A DNA stretch of 35,571 nt from assembly GCA_905234485.1 (NCBI GenBank), contig CAJOHV010000021.1, positions 1 through 35,571 of the forward strand, read 5' to 3'. This DNA comes from an uncultured Bacteroidales bacterium. GTDB taxonomy: Bacteria; Bacteroidota; Bacteroidia; Bacteroidales; UBA932. Below, piece by piece: positions 23,025 through 32,589 of the stretch (its first letter is position 1; the number at the start of each line of letters is the position of its first letter). Position numbers and translations under genes: made by a program. Below the pieces are notes generated by a model. It ran no database searches. It worked only from the letters and a program-made list of their open reading frames with translations, and had not been told where the DNA came from.

Positions 23025-24344
23025 ATGAAGACACTCAAACTATTAACTGCAATAGCGTTTGCTGCCGTTTTGGCGGCTTGTTGCGGGACTCCTGGAACAG
23101 ATAAACCGGAGCCAGACCCCAATCAGAAAGACACGACTTCCACTACCCATCCCAAAGACACAACCACCACCCCCACCGACACCACAACCACGGCAAAGGT
23201 GCCCACAATCGACGGCGCGTTCCTTCAGCACTGGTACACAGCCTATTGGGACGATGCCAGGTGGGATTCCGAGATGGATGTCCTGAAGGAAGCCGGAATG
23301 AATTACCTGATCTACACCCCCATCAAGGACGGCGACAACGCGGCCGACCTGGCATCTCTGGGCAAATGCCTCAAGAGCGCGAAAAAATACGGCATCAAAG
23401 TCTTCGTCGGACCCAACTACCACAGCGGATGGTGGGAATCAGGCCGCAACCGCACGTGGCTGATGGCCAGAATGGACGAGGGTAAAACCGTCATTAGCCA
23501 AATCTTGAACAGTTACCAGGCAGACTACAAAGGCACCCTTTACGGCTGGTACTGGGATTGGGAAATTGACAACCTCAACTGGAACACGGACAACGCGAAG
23601 CAACTATTCGTGGACGCCATCAACGTCATCCTGGATGCGCTTCCCGCAGACATGCCGCTTCTATTCAGCCCCTTCGCGAATCCCACTCTTGGCTCTGCGG
23701 CCAATTACGGCAAATTCTGGCAAGACGTCCTTCCGAAGATGCACTTCAGAAATGGAGACATTCTTGCGCCGCAGGACTGCGTGGGCGCAAGCACGATGAC
23801 CGTGGCGAACGTCAAGGGCTGGTTCTACCAATATAAGGAAGCGGTGGCGACAGTCGAGGGGCTCCAACTCTGGGGCAACGTGGAGACTTTCGAGCAGTTT
23901 AACCTCTCCGACGGCAGCCATTTCGCCAGCGCTCCGCTCACCAGAATCACGCAGCAGATCGAGGCAGTGGACAAGTTCGTCACAAATATAATCTGCTTCG
24001 CGTACCCTCATTATCAAAGCCCGAACATTGTCCGCGCGGAACACCACGCGGCCTACAAGGAATATGTGAAGAACGGCACCCTCCCCGCCTGCCCCACGCC
24101 TAAAGCGGTCAGCTCGGCGACCAAAGAAGTAGGCTCCGGAGTCACCCTGACGTGGATTCTCCCCACTAAAGATAACGCGGATGGCTATGCCATCTACAAA
24201 AACTCCCAATTGTACATCAAACTTCAGATAACCCCCAAACAAAGCCCGAACTCTTTCCAGGACAAAACGGGCAAGGCGACAGACTCCTACCAGATTGCAG
24301 TTTATAACATTCTTGGTGAAGAGTCCAACAAAGTAGCATTCTGA
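23025..24344 (+). CDS. Lipoprotein with DUF4434 glycosidase-like domain
   Basis: A 439-aa lipoprotein (lipobox LAAC, Cys19) with acidic residues soon after the cysteine (TDKPEPD) that suit surface export in Bacteroidota. A Thr/Pro-rich linker (about 38-58) leads to a TIM-barrel-like DUF4434 domain (about 60-355) opening with IDGAFLQHWY. Possible catalytic acids are Glu180 in YWDWEIDN and Glu287 in WGNVETF. A C-terminal beta module (about 360-439; SGVTLTWILPTKDNADGYAIY) looks like fibronectin type III. It is first in the PUL, 1 nt before susC, so it probably cuts or binds the same glycan. Activity is inferred from fold and context. Confidence 0.82.
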   Translation: MKTLKLLTAIAFAAVLAACCGTPGTDKPEPDPNQKDTTSTTHPKDTTTTPTDTTTTAKVPTIDGAFLQHWYTAYWDDARWDSEMDVLKEAGMNYLIYTPIKDGDNAADLASLGKCLKSAKKYGIKVFVGPNYHSGWWESGRNRTWLMARMDEGKTVISQILNSYQADYKGTLYGWYWDWEIDNLNWNTDNAKQLFVDAINVILDALPADMPLLFSPFANPTLGSAANYGKFWQDVLPKMHFRNGDILAPQDCVGASTMTVANVKGWFYQYKEAVATVEGLQLWGNVETFEQFNLSDGSHFASAPLTRITQQIEAVDKFVTNIICFAYPHYQSPNIVRAEHHAAYKEYVKNGTLPACPTPKAVSSATKEVGSGVTLTWILPTKDNADGYAIYKNSQLYIKLQITPKQSPNSFQDKTGKATDSYQIAVYNILGEESNKVAF

Positions 24345-24345
24345 A

Positions 24346-27300
24346 ATGAACCTTAAACTGGTAACCTTCCTGCTGGCGCTGGGCGCGGCGACCGGGCTGT
24401 TCGCCCAAACGCAAGCCCAAGCCCAAACGCAGCCGCAGACCCGCAACGTCCACGGCACCGTCACGGACGACTCCGGTCAGCCGGTCATCGGCGCCAGCGT
24501 GCTCGAAAAAGGCACCTACAACGGAGCGATCACGGACCTGGACGGCCACTATGCCCTGGACGTGAAAGACGGCGCCATCCTCGTGCTTTCTTCGATCGGT
24601 TATGCCAATGTGGAAATCCCCGTTGGCGGCCGCAGCGTGATCGACGTGGTGCTCCACGAAGACTCGCAGTATCTGGACGAAGTTGTGGTCATAGGCTACG
24701 GCACCGTGAAAAAGAGCGACCTCTCCGGCGCCGTGAGCCAACTCAAATCCGAAGACCTGATGAAGGGCGGCTCGATCGATATCGCCCACGGCATGCAGGG
24801 CAAAATCGCCGGCGTGCAGGTCCAGCAGAGCGACGGCGCCCCCGGCGGAGGAATGAGCATCCTCGTGCGTGGAGCCAACTCCTTCACCACCAGTTCGCAG
24901 CCGCTGTTCATCGTGGACGGAATTCCGCTCGAAACGGGCAGTACTCCTTCGAACACCGCCCTCACCTCCGAGCAGTCGTCCAACCCGCTCAGTTTCATCA
25001 ACCCGCACGACATAGAGAGCATGGAGGTGCTCAAGGACGCATCCGCCACCGCCATCTACGGCTCCCGCGGCGCCAACGGAGTGGTGATCATCACCACCAA
25101 GCGTGGACGCACGGAGAAGCCGAGGGTCGAACTCAGCGCCACCACGTCCCTTGCCAAAGTGGTCCGCATAATCCCCGTGCTGGATGCCGCCACCTACGCC
25201 AGTTACATCAACGAGCAGTACGACAACAGCACCTACTACGAAGGCGCGATGTACGACACCTACCAGTACGCCGGCCGCTGGTCGTACCCCAACTTCGCCG
25301 ACGGACACCCCAACTACGCGGCCGGCGTCTACTCCCCCGCTCCCGAAGACTTCCGCAAGCCCGGCTTCTACTACGACGAATACGGCAACTCATTCGAGAT
25401 CGGAGCCTCCAACTGGCAGGAAGAAATCTTCCACACCTCGCTGTCCACGGACTACAACCTCAGCGTGAGCGGCGGCAATGACAAAGGCTTCTATGCCTAT
25501 TCGGGCAACTACGCCAAGCAGGACGGTATCATCCGCAACTCCGGCTACGAGCGCTACTCGCTGCGCGCGAGCATAGGCAAGCATGTCACCGGCTGGATGG
25601 AGATAGGCACCAACCTCAGTTTCACAAAGTCCGAGACCGACTTCGCGAACACCCTCTCCTACAACACCGGCATCATCCGTTCGGCCATCGTCTTCCCGCC
25701 GGTCTACGGCCCGGATATGGACACGACCACGGCGGACGACCTCAACTGGCTCGCCGCGAACCCGGCGGCCTACGTGAAAAACACCAAGGACCACCTCTCC
25801 GGAATCAACTTCTACGACAGCTCGTATCTGGAGATCAATATCCTTCCCGGTCTGCGCTTCCGCCAGAACCTCGGCCTGGGCTACAGCGACCAGGAGCGCG
25901 GCGCGTTCTACGACCGCCACTCCTACGAAGGCCGCGCTCCGCGCAACGGCCAGGCCAGCCGAAGCGGAAGCACATGGAGCAGCATCACCAGTGAATCGCT
26001 GTTCACCTACGACCACCTTTTCGCAGACATCCACGCGGTCAACGCCGTGGCCGGATTCACCGCCGAAAAGAGTTCGTGGAAGCAGTACACGATGAACCTG
26101 ATGAACTTCCCGGACGACCAGACGAAAGACAACGATCTCTCGCGCGCCCTGGACAAGGCCACCATCACCAGCGACACCGGCTATATGACCCTGGCCTCCT
26201 TCCTCGCGCGTGTGAACTACACGCTGATGGGCCGCTACCTCCTCACGGCCAGCGTCCGAACCGACGGTTCGTCCAAATTCGCCGTGGGCAACAAATGGGC
26301 GACCTTCCTCTCCGGCGCCCTCGCCTGGAAGGCCTCCGAAGAGCAGTTCATCAAGGAACTCGGCATCTTCAGCAACCTCAAGTTCAGGGTGAGTTACGGC
26401 GAGACGGGCAACCAGGGCATCGGCTCCTATCGCTCGATCGCCATGCTCAGCACCGCCAACTACCCCTTCGGCGGCTCGATGACCTCCGGCTCGGCGCTGA
26501 CTAGTTGGCGCGGCCCCGTGTCCTCGGACATCAAGTGGGAAACCACCTCGCAGGTGAACGCCGGTATCGACATGGGCTTCGACCACGACCGCTACACCTT
26601 CACCATAGATTATTATAAGAAGATCACCCGCGACCTTCTGCAGGAGATTCAGATCCCGCCGTCCACCGGCTTCTCGAACATGCTCGTGAACAGCGGCAAC
26701 GTCACAAACACCGGACTCGAACTCACCGCCCGCGCTGTGCCGGTCTCGAAGCGCGACTGGAACTGGACTGTGGACGCGAACATCTCGTTCAACCGCAATG
26801 TGATCGGCGGCCTCGATGGCGACCAGTTCGCCAACAGCCTCTGGTACGCGGCCGACGATGTGTTCCTGCAGCGCAACGGGCTACCCATCGGCGCGATGTT
26901 CGGTTATGTGGAGGACGGCTTCTACGACAACGAAGCTGAAGTTCGCGCGGATCCGCAGTACAGGGATGCGACCGACGCCAAGGTCCTCTCGATGATAGGC
27001 GAAATCAAGTACCGCGACATCGACGGCGACGGCAGTATAACCGCCTCCGACCGTACCGTCATCGGCGACGCAAATCCGGACTACACCTTCGGAATCACCA
27101 ACAGCATATCGTACAAGAACTTCTCCCTCAGTTTCCTGATTCAAGGCTGCCAGGGCAACGATATCTTCAACGGAACCCTGTGGGACATCAAACTGGGCAA
27201 CATCGGAAACATCACCCAGGACGCCTATGACACCAGATGGACTCCAACCAATAAGGAGAATGCCAAGTGGCCTAAGGCTACCGCCGGCTACACCCGCAAC

Positions 27301-27567
27301 TTCCTCCTGAGCAACCGCTTCATCGAAGACGGCAGTTATGTGAAACTCAAGAGCCTCGACTTCTCATGGAAGATTCCCGCTCCGTTCAAGGGAGTGGAGC
27401 AGATCCTCCTTACCCTCTCTGCAAACAACCTGCTTACTCTCACCAAGTACTCAGGGTACGACCCCGACGTGAACGCATTCGGCACGGATTCATCCCGCCG
27501 CGGTGTGGACGTCTATTCTTATCCGGCCTCAAGAACCTTCGCACTAGGAATCAGTTGCACCTTCTAA
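24346..27567 (+). CDS. SusC/RagA family TonB-dependent outer-membrane transporter
   Basis: A 1073-aa SusC-type transporter that imports oligosaccharides with its SusD lid. A signal peptide (1-20) is followed by a Gln/Ala/Thr-rich stretch, a carboxypeptidase-regulatory-like domain (about 33-110; GTVTDDSGQPVIGASV), the VVVIGYGTVKKSDLSG segment typical of the family near residue 115, the plug (about 120-235, with FIVDGIPL, VLKDASATAIYGSRGANGVV) and a beta barrel ending in an aromatic-rich strand with terminal Phe. It starts 1 nt after the DUF4434 gene, and susD begins 1 nt after its stop. Confidence 0.96.
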   Translation: MNLKLVTFLLALGAATGLFAQTQAQAQTQPQTRNVHGTVTDDSGQPVIGASVLEKGTYNGAITDLDGHYALDVKDGAILVLSSIGYANVEIPVGGRSVIDVVLHEDSQYLDEVVVIGYGTVKKSDLSGAVSQLKSEDLMKGGSIDIAHGMQGKIAGVQVQQSDGAPGGGMSILVRGANSFTTSSQPLFIVDGIPLETGSTPSNTALTSEQSSNPLSFINPHDIESMEVLKDASATAIYGSRGANGVVIITTKRGRTEKPRVELSATTSLAKVVRIIPVLDAATYASYINEQYDNSTYYEGAMYDTYQYAGRWSYPNFADGHPNYAAGVYSPAPEDFRKPGFYYDEYGNSFEIGASNWQEEIFHTSLSTDYNLSVSGGNDKGFYAYSGNYAKQDGIIRNSGYERYSLRASIGKHVTGWMEIGTNLSFTKSETDFANTLSYNTGIIRSAIVFPPVYGPDMDTTTADDLNWLAANPAAYVKNTKDHLSGINFYDSSYLEINILPGLRFRQNLGLGYSDQERGAFYDRHSYEGRAPRNGQASRSGSTWSSITSESLFTYDHLFADIHAVNAVAGFTAEKSSWKQYTMNLMNFPDDQTKDNDLSRALDKATITSDTGYMTLASFLARVNYTLMGRYLLTASVRTDGSSKFAVGNKWATFLSGALAWKASEEQFIKELGIFSNLKFRVSYGETGNQGIGSYRSIAMLSTANYPFGGSMTSGSALTSWRGPVSSDIKWETTSQVNAGIDMGFDHDRYTFTIDYYKKITRDLLQEIQIPPSTGFSNMLVNSGNVTNTGLELTARAVPVSKRDWNWTVDANISFNRNVIGGLDGDQFANSLWYAADDVFLQRNGLPIGAMFGYVEDGFYDNEAEVRADPQYRDATDAKVLSMIGEIKYRDIDGDGSITASDRTVIGDANPDYTFGITNSISYKNFSLSFLIQGCQGNDIFNGTLWDIKLGNIGNITQDAYDTRWTPTNKENAKWPKATAGYTRNFLLSNRFIEDGSYVKLKSLDFSWKIPAPFKGVEQILLTLSANNLLTLTKYSGYDPDVNAFGTDSSRRGVDVYSYPASRTFALGISCTF

Positions 27568-27568
27568 G

Positions 27569-29263
27569 ATGAAAAAGACAATTCTCATACTTATTGCGGC
27601 GGCGCTCCTTGCTTCCTGCGACAACTGGCTTGCCGAAAAGCCCGAATCCTTCATCGGACCGGACCAGATCGAAGACTCTGAATCGGGAGTGGACGTTTGG
27701 GTGAGCGGAGTGTATGCCAACTACCTTGACGATATGTTCCGCTGGGCCTGGTTCCCCTTCGTGCTTGAACTCGACTGCGACTACATCTCCGGACCCGAAT
27801 GGTTCCTCGGAACTATGGGCGCCGGCAACTTCCAGGCGGCCGAAATGGTGCCCGGTATGTGGAAGAGCTGCTACAACCTGATCGTGGACGCCAATCTTGC
27901 CGAAAGGCAGATTGCGAAGATGCAGAACGTCCCGGACGATTATAAAAACAACGCCATCGGCGAACTTGAATTCCACAGGGCGTTCGCTTATTTCCTGCTT
28001 GTGCGCGCTTTCGGCCCCGTCCCCTACATCGCCAAGGATGTGCTGGACGGCGGAACGTACTCCAACCCGCGCGACAGCGTCGCCGTGGTCTATGACCACA
28101 TTATCGAACTGCTGGAAGACGCGGCGGGCAAGATGCACAAGAGCAACGATCCACGTCGTTCGCCAGGCCATGTCAACGCAGCCAGCGCCGCCGGTCTGCT
28201 CGCCAAGGTCTACGCGACAATGGCGTCAGCGGCAATGCCCGAGGGCACGCCCGTGACCGTGCGCACCGGCAATGGCGTCAGCGCCGTCTACCAGACCGAA
28301 GAGTTCGGCCAGACCGTCTACAAATACAGTCCGCTTATGACGAACATCTTCTACAAGGAGAAGGTCGCCGGATACGAGCAGATGGACCCGGCCGCCCTCT
28401 ACTCCAAGGCCTCCGAATGGGCGAAGAAGGTTATCGACGGCGACTACGGCACGGTGGAACTCTCCGCCTACGACGACCTTTGGAAAGCGGGCAACCGCGA
28501 TGCTTCCGAGTTCCTGTTCAACGTGCAGTCGCTCAGCGGCGAGATGGTCTTCCGCACCCAGTGCCACGTCTACTACTCCGGAGTGTTCTCCAGCGCCACC
28601 AGCCTCAAGGTCACAAACGGCCAGTGGCTTGGTAATACCTACAACTGGTACCGTCTGTTCGACGACGGCGACTACCGCATCACAAAGGGAGTCCGCCATC
28701 TCTGGCAACAGGCCTTCCAGGCCGACTACAACGGCTACTACTACTATCCCGAATCCGACAAAGGCAAGTACGCCGGCCTGAGTGACGGCAACACCTACCA
28801 GTACACCCACAACAGTTACACCCTCGCCTTCACGATGAAGTACGACGATGTGACCGACCGCACGGCCGAGAACTCCGACTCCGCCTATCCGTTCCTGCGC
28901 TACGCGGATGTCATACTAATCTATGCCGAAGCGGAGAACGAATTAGGCCACTCGGACGAAGCGATGTACTATCTGAACGAGGTTCGCAAACGCTCAAACG
29001 CGGTGCAGATGGCCACGGCGCCCGGCAAGGATGCAATGCGCAGCGCCATCATCGAAGAGCGCGCGAAGGAACTGGCGTGCGAAAGCGACCGTCGTTGGGA
29101 TCTTCTGCGCTGGGGAATCTATGTGGATGCTATGAACGCTGTTACCCTGGATGACTCCGGAGTGAACAAGAAACGTGATTCCAAGCACCTTCTGTTCCCC
29201 ATCCCGCAGGAGGAACTGAACTCCAACACTATGATCAATGAGAACAACCCCGGATGGAATTAA
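27569..29263 (+). CDS. SusD/RagB family glycan-binding lipoprotein
   Basis: A 564-aa SusD-type surface lipoprotein (lipobox LLASC, Cys17) forming the lid of the SusC channel. Family features are the N-terminal DNWLAEKPES start, the helical ATIGELEFHRAF-like segment (NAIGELEFHRAFAYFLLVRAFGPVPYI region, near residues 128-153) and the C-terminal SusD block with YPFLRYADVILIYAEAENELG, YLNEVRKRS and EERAKELACESDRRWDLLRW, ending NNPGWN. Aromatic-rich loops in the middle (for example YNGYYYYPES) suit sugar binding. Confidence 0.95.
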   Translation: MKKTILILIAAALLASCDNWLAEKPESFIGPDQIEDSESGVDVWVSGVYANYLDDMFRWAWFPFVLELDCDYISGPEWFLGTMGAGNFQAAEMVPGMWKSCYNLIVDANLAERQIAKMQNVPDDYKNNAIGELEFHRAFAYFLLVRAFGPVPYIAKDVLDGGTYSNPRDSVAVVYDHIIELLEDAAGKMHKSNDPRRSPGHVNAASAAGLLAKVYATMASAAMPEGTPVTVRTGNGVSAVYQTEEFGQTVYKYSPLMTNIFYKEKVAGYEQMDPAALYSKASEWAKKVIDGDYGTVELSAYDDLWKAGNRDASEFLFNVQSLSGEMVFRTQCHVYYSGVFSSATSLKVTNGQWLGNTYNWYRLFDDGDYRITKGVRHLWQQAFQADYNGYYYYPESDKGKYAGLSDGNTYQYTHNSYTLAFTMKYDDVTDRTAENSDSAYPFLRYADVILIYAEAENELGHSDEAMYYLNEVRKRSNAVQMATAPGKDAMRSAIIEERAKELACESDRRWDLLRWGIYVDAMNAVTLDDSGVNKKRDSKHLLFPIPQEELNSNTMINENNPGWN

Positions 29264-29270
29264 TGCAGCG

Positions 29271-30446
29271 ATGAAAAAGTTATTTATCATACTCTCCGCC
29301 TGCGTCCTTGCCGCCGCCTGCAACGACATAGTGACCTACGACACGGATCTTCCGGACCGTTTCTCCAACAGCGGCGCCCCGGTTATAGAGGCTGTGTACG
29401 ACATCCACGACGCCGATCTCGAGACTCCGCTCACCGAAGGGGCGCTCGCGCAAATCATACACATAGTCGGCAAAAACCTCGCAAATCCCACGAGCGTCAG
29501 TTTCAATGGAATCGAAACCGATCTGGATAAGTGCTATTGCGAAAACGAGCACAGTTACATCCTGATTCCAAGGGTAATGCCGAGCGCTGTGAGCAACACA
29601 CTTGAATACAAGACCTCGAAGGGAAGCGTGAGCATTGATTTCGAAATCAGCGTTCCCGAACTTAGATTGGACGGCCTGGCCAACGAATTCGCTTCGGCGG
29701 GCAGCACCGTCCGGGTGGCAGGAGACTACTTCGACCTTTACGGTTTCGGTGCCGAAGGCTCAGACGCCTCCATCACCATAGGTACAAATCCTGTCGAAAT
29801 TGCCTCAGCCGACGAAAACGGGCTGTATATCGTGATTCCGGAAGGAACTCCGGACAGGACTCTCATCACTTTCTCGTGGAACGACCTCAAACTCGGGCCG
29901 CAGACGAAGAAGATACCCTTCAGGAACACGTCGTATCTGTTCTTCAAGAACTTTGCGACCACCGGTTTCTGGGATGCCGATCTTGCCGCATCAGTGGTGA
30001 CCGACGGCACCACAGAAGGCGACCCTGAATCGCCTGGCTACAAATTCTGGCGTTTCAAGAATTCTTATGCTTCCTGGACCTGGAACTCCCTGGGAATGGG
30101 CGACGGATGGTACTACGACACGCCGGAAGACTGGGCGACCAATTGGGTATTCAAGTTCGAACTCTGGACCAATCCGGCTAAGCCAGTCCCCGCCTACAAT
30201 GCGGCGGCCAATCAGGGTCTCTTTGTCCAACTTAATCTCAAAGCCAACGTCCCCCTCGACCTGGGCGGCGGCGCGATCAACACGGGTGGCGAATGGAGGA
30301 CATTCTCCTTCCCTCTATCGAAGATGGCGTCCGAGATGCCCTCGAGCGGTGATTATTGGGGCTTCGCCTTCACGATTCAACCACCTACCGACTGGGATGT
30401 CGATTTCGCAATTGCAAATATTCGTATAGAACCTGAAAATTATTGA
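29271..30446 (+). CDS. Surface glycan-binding lipoprotein of the PUL (SGBP-like)
   Basis: A 391-aa lipoprotein (lipobox AAAC, Cys17). The start at 29271 is chosen because the longer form from 29238 would begin inside susD and bury the signal peptide. After the cysteine come two or more Ig-like/IPT beta modules (about 25-215; IHIVGKNLANPTSVSFNGI) and a C-terminal domain (about 220-391) rich in Trp/Tyr/Phe (SYASWTWNSLGMGDGWYYD, DYWGFAF) like the glycan-binding domains of SGBPs. No enzyme motif. It sits 7 nt after susD and 1 nt before the GH26 gene, the standard SGBP position. Confidence 0.85.
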   Translation: MKKLFIILSACVLAAACNDIVTYDTDLPDRFSNSGAPVIEAVYDIHDADLETPLTEGALAQIIHIVGKNLANPTSVSFNGIETDLDKCYCENEHSYILIPRVMPSAVSNTLEYKTSKGSVSIDFEISVPELRLDGLANEFASAGSTVRVAGDYFDLYGFGAEGSDASITIGTNPVEIASADENGLYIVIPEGTPDRTLITFSWNDLKLGPQTKKIPFRNTSYLFFKNFATTGFWDADLAASVVTDGTTEGDPESPGYKFWRFKNSYASWTWNSLGMGDGWYYDTPEDWATNWVFKFELWTNPAKPVPAYNAAANQGLFVQLNLKANVPLDLGGGAINTGGEWRTFSFPLSKMASEMPSSGDYWGFAFTIQPPTDWDVDFAIANIRIEPENY

Positions 30447-30447
30447 T

Positions 30448-32589
30448 ATGAAAAAGTATCTTTTGATTCTTTGCTCTTTGCTCGCGGTTTTCGCCTGCAA
30501 ACCGGAAGTGGAGCCCGAAAAACCGGACGACGGCAAAAACAATCCGGCCGAAGCCCCGAAAGTCGTAAGTACGACCCCCGCCGCAAATGCGACCGGAGTG
30601 GAGCTTATCGATGAGATCGTCATCACTTACGACAAGAATATAAGCCTGGCGCCCAATCCGACCATCAAAGTCAACGACCAGTATGTGGACGAAGACATAT
30701 ATGTGGTGGATAATAGCCTTTATATCCCGGTAACTCTTCAAGGAGGCACGAAATACACGGTCATGGTGCTCAAGCCCTCGATTAAAGATTCGGAGGGCAA
30801 CTACGCAGAAGACCTGACCCTCACGTTCACGACCGTGTCGCTGAACAACTTCAACGCGGCTGCTTTTGCATTGGCAGCTGTGCCAGTGGACGCATCAGCC
30901 ACCACAGAAGCCAAGGCCCTGTACAGCACGATGAAAGAGCGTTTCGGATCTGCAATCTACACCGCCGCGATGGCTGAGGTCGCCTGGAACACGACCAACG
31001 CCGAGGCCATCAAGACGGCGACCGGCGTGTATCCCGCCATCAACGCCTTCGACTATATCCATCTTCCCAATAGTCCTGCCGACTGGATCGACTACGGCGA
31101 CATCTCACCCGTGAAGGAGTGGCACGACAAGGGCGGAATAGTGGCGGCCGGCTGGCACTGGAACGTGCCCACGAGCGACGGATCGGGCGTCCCCGGACCC
31201 GAGCCCTCGGAATTCCAGGACGACATAGTGATAGATTTCGATGATGTTACCCTGGATATGAGTTGGAGCAACTACGCCTTCGTGGACAGTTCCGTCTTCG
31301 AAGGTCTTGCAGCCGGATCCAAACTCTGCATATACTACAAAGACGCTTTCCACGAAGACATCTACAGCGGCACGATAGTGCTGAAGTCAAAGCCGGAAGA
31401 TACTTGGGACGTCCTTGTGGGAGCGAACAATTTCAGGTATGAGTATCTCGATGTGGAAGACGGTGACGGACGTTATGTCATTACCCTGGACGCCAAGATG
31501 ATAGGCGAACTCAGAGAGCACGGCCTTCTGATCGCAGGCCGCAACATCACCTTCAGGGCAGTTGGCCTGAATCATCCCCTCCAGTACGAAGACCACGTCA
31601 TTTATGAAAAAGATTCCCTCCTTCAGTGGGGATGCTGGGTATATCTCGATTCCCTGTACTTCCTTGACCTGGTCGACGAGAGCCAGGTGGTTATCAATTA
31701 TAAGAATGCGGCGCCCAACACCCAGATGCAACTTCTGGAGAACCACGATGGATGGGTTGCACTGGCCAATCGCAACGGCATCAACTACAAAGCCTTGAAC
31801 ATCCCCGCGGGAGACGGCAGCGTGGTTGTGGAGGTGGACGACCTGTCGCTCGCCAGCATTCTGGAGTATGGTCTGATTATCTGCGGCCACACTTACACCC
31901 TGACTTCGGTCGTGCTAAGACTCCCTGCCCCCAAGCAGAAGAGCACAAAGCAACTAATTATCCGAAAAGGCACCGAAGACAATCTCTCATTCTACTCGGA
32001 AGCGAACAACTTCAAGGTAGACGAAGCCCTTCAGGACGGCACTTGGGAGAACACCGTTATGAAGGCCGACCTGGAGAAACTGGCCGGTTATCTGAAACTC
32101 CTTCAGGACGAGAACATCCCCGTGCTCTTCCGCCCGCTGCATGAAGCGTCAGGCGGCTGGTTCTGGTGGGGCAACTGCACCGCCGATGATTTCAAGGCAT
32201 TGTGGAAGTATGTGTTCGACTATCTGGGACAAGCCGGAGTGCACAACCTCATTTGGGTATGGACTTCCTGCCTGGGAGATGCCGACTGGTATCCCGGAGA
32301 CGAATATGTGGACATCATCGGCTACGACTGGTATCCGCAGAATGCCGCTGTTTACCACACTTCGGGCAAGGACGCCTGGGATATCCTGCTTTCCATCTCG
32401 AACAAGAAGATGCTCGCTCTCAGCGAGTGCAGCGCCATCCCATCCCCTGACGCCTGCGCGCTGGACGGTGCGATGTGGCTCTGGGCTATGCCGTGGTACG
32501 GCGAATCCATGGCCACTCCGTACAACGATGCGGCCTTCTTCGGGAAATGGATGGGATCACAGTGGGTGATTACACTTCCACAGCAGTAG
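30448..32589 (+). CDS. GH26 glycoside hydrolase (probable beta-mannanase) with nested modules
   Basis: A 713-aa surface lipoprotein (Cys17; acidic EVEPEKPDD after it). Order: Big_5-like Ig domain (about 37-131), first part of a GH26 barrel (about 150-245, ending GWHWNVP), two tandem beta-sandwich modules (about 250-510), then the rest of the barrel (about 513-713). Catalytic residues are in the second part: acid/base Glu566 (FRPLHEASGGWFWWG) and nucleophile Glu660 (ALSECSAIP). The two inserted modules resemble each other (both end in a GLLIAG/GLIICG strand and a V-L strand) and look like carbohydrate-binding domains. GH26 enzymes mostly act on beta-mannans. The last 20 nt overlap the end of convergent pheS. 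Confidence 0.92.
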   Translation: MKKYLLILCSLLAVFACKPEVEPEKPDDGKNNPAEAPKVVSTTPAANATGVELIDEIVITYDKNISLAPNPTIKVNDQYVDEDIYVVDNSLYIPVTLQGGTKYTVMVLKPSIKDSEGNYAEDLTLTFTTVSLNNFNAAAFALAAVPVDASATTEAKALYSTMKERFGSAIYTAAMAEVAWNTTNAEAIKTATGVYPAINAFDYIHLPNSPADWIDYGDISPVKEWHDKGGIVAAGWHWNVPTSDGSGVPGPEPSEFQDDIVIDFDDVTLDMSWSNYAFVDSSVFEGLAAGSKLCIYYKDAFHEDIYSGTIVLKSKPEDTWDVLVGANNFRYEYLDVEDGDGRYVITLDAKMIGELREHGLLIAGRNITFRAVGLNHPLQYEDHVIYEKDSLLQWGCWVYLDSLYFLDLVDESQVVINYKNAAPNTQMQLLENHDGWVALANRNGINYKALNIPAGDGSVVVEVDDLSLASILEYGLIICGHTYTLTSVVLRLPAPKQKSTKQLIIRKGTEDNLSFYSEANNFKVDEALQDGTWENTVMKADLEKLAGYLKLLQDENIPVLFRPLHEASGGWFWWGNCTADDFKALWKYVFDYLGQAGVHNLIWVWTSCLGDADWYPGDEYVDIIGYDWYPQNAAVYHTSGKDAWDILLSISNKKMLALSECSAIPSPDACALDGAMWLWAMPWYGESMATPYNDAAFFGKWMGSQWVITLPQQ

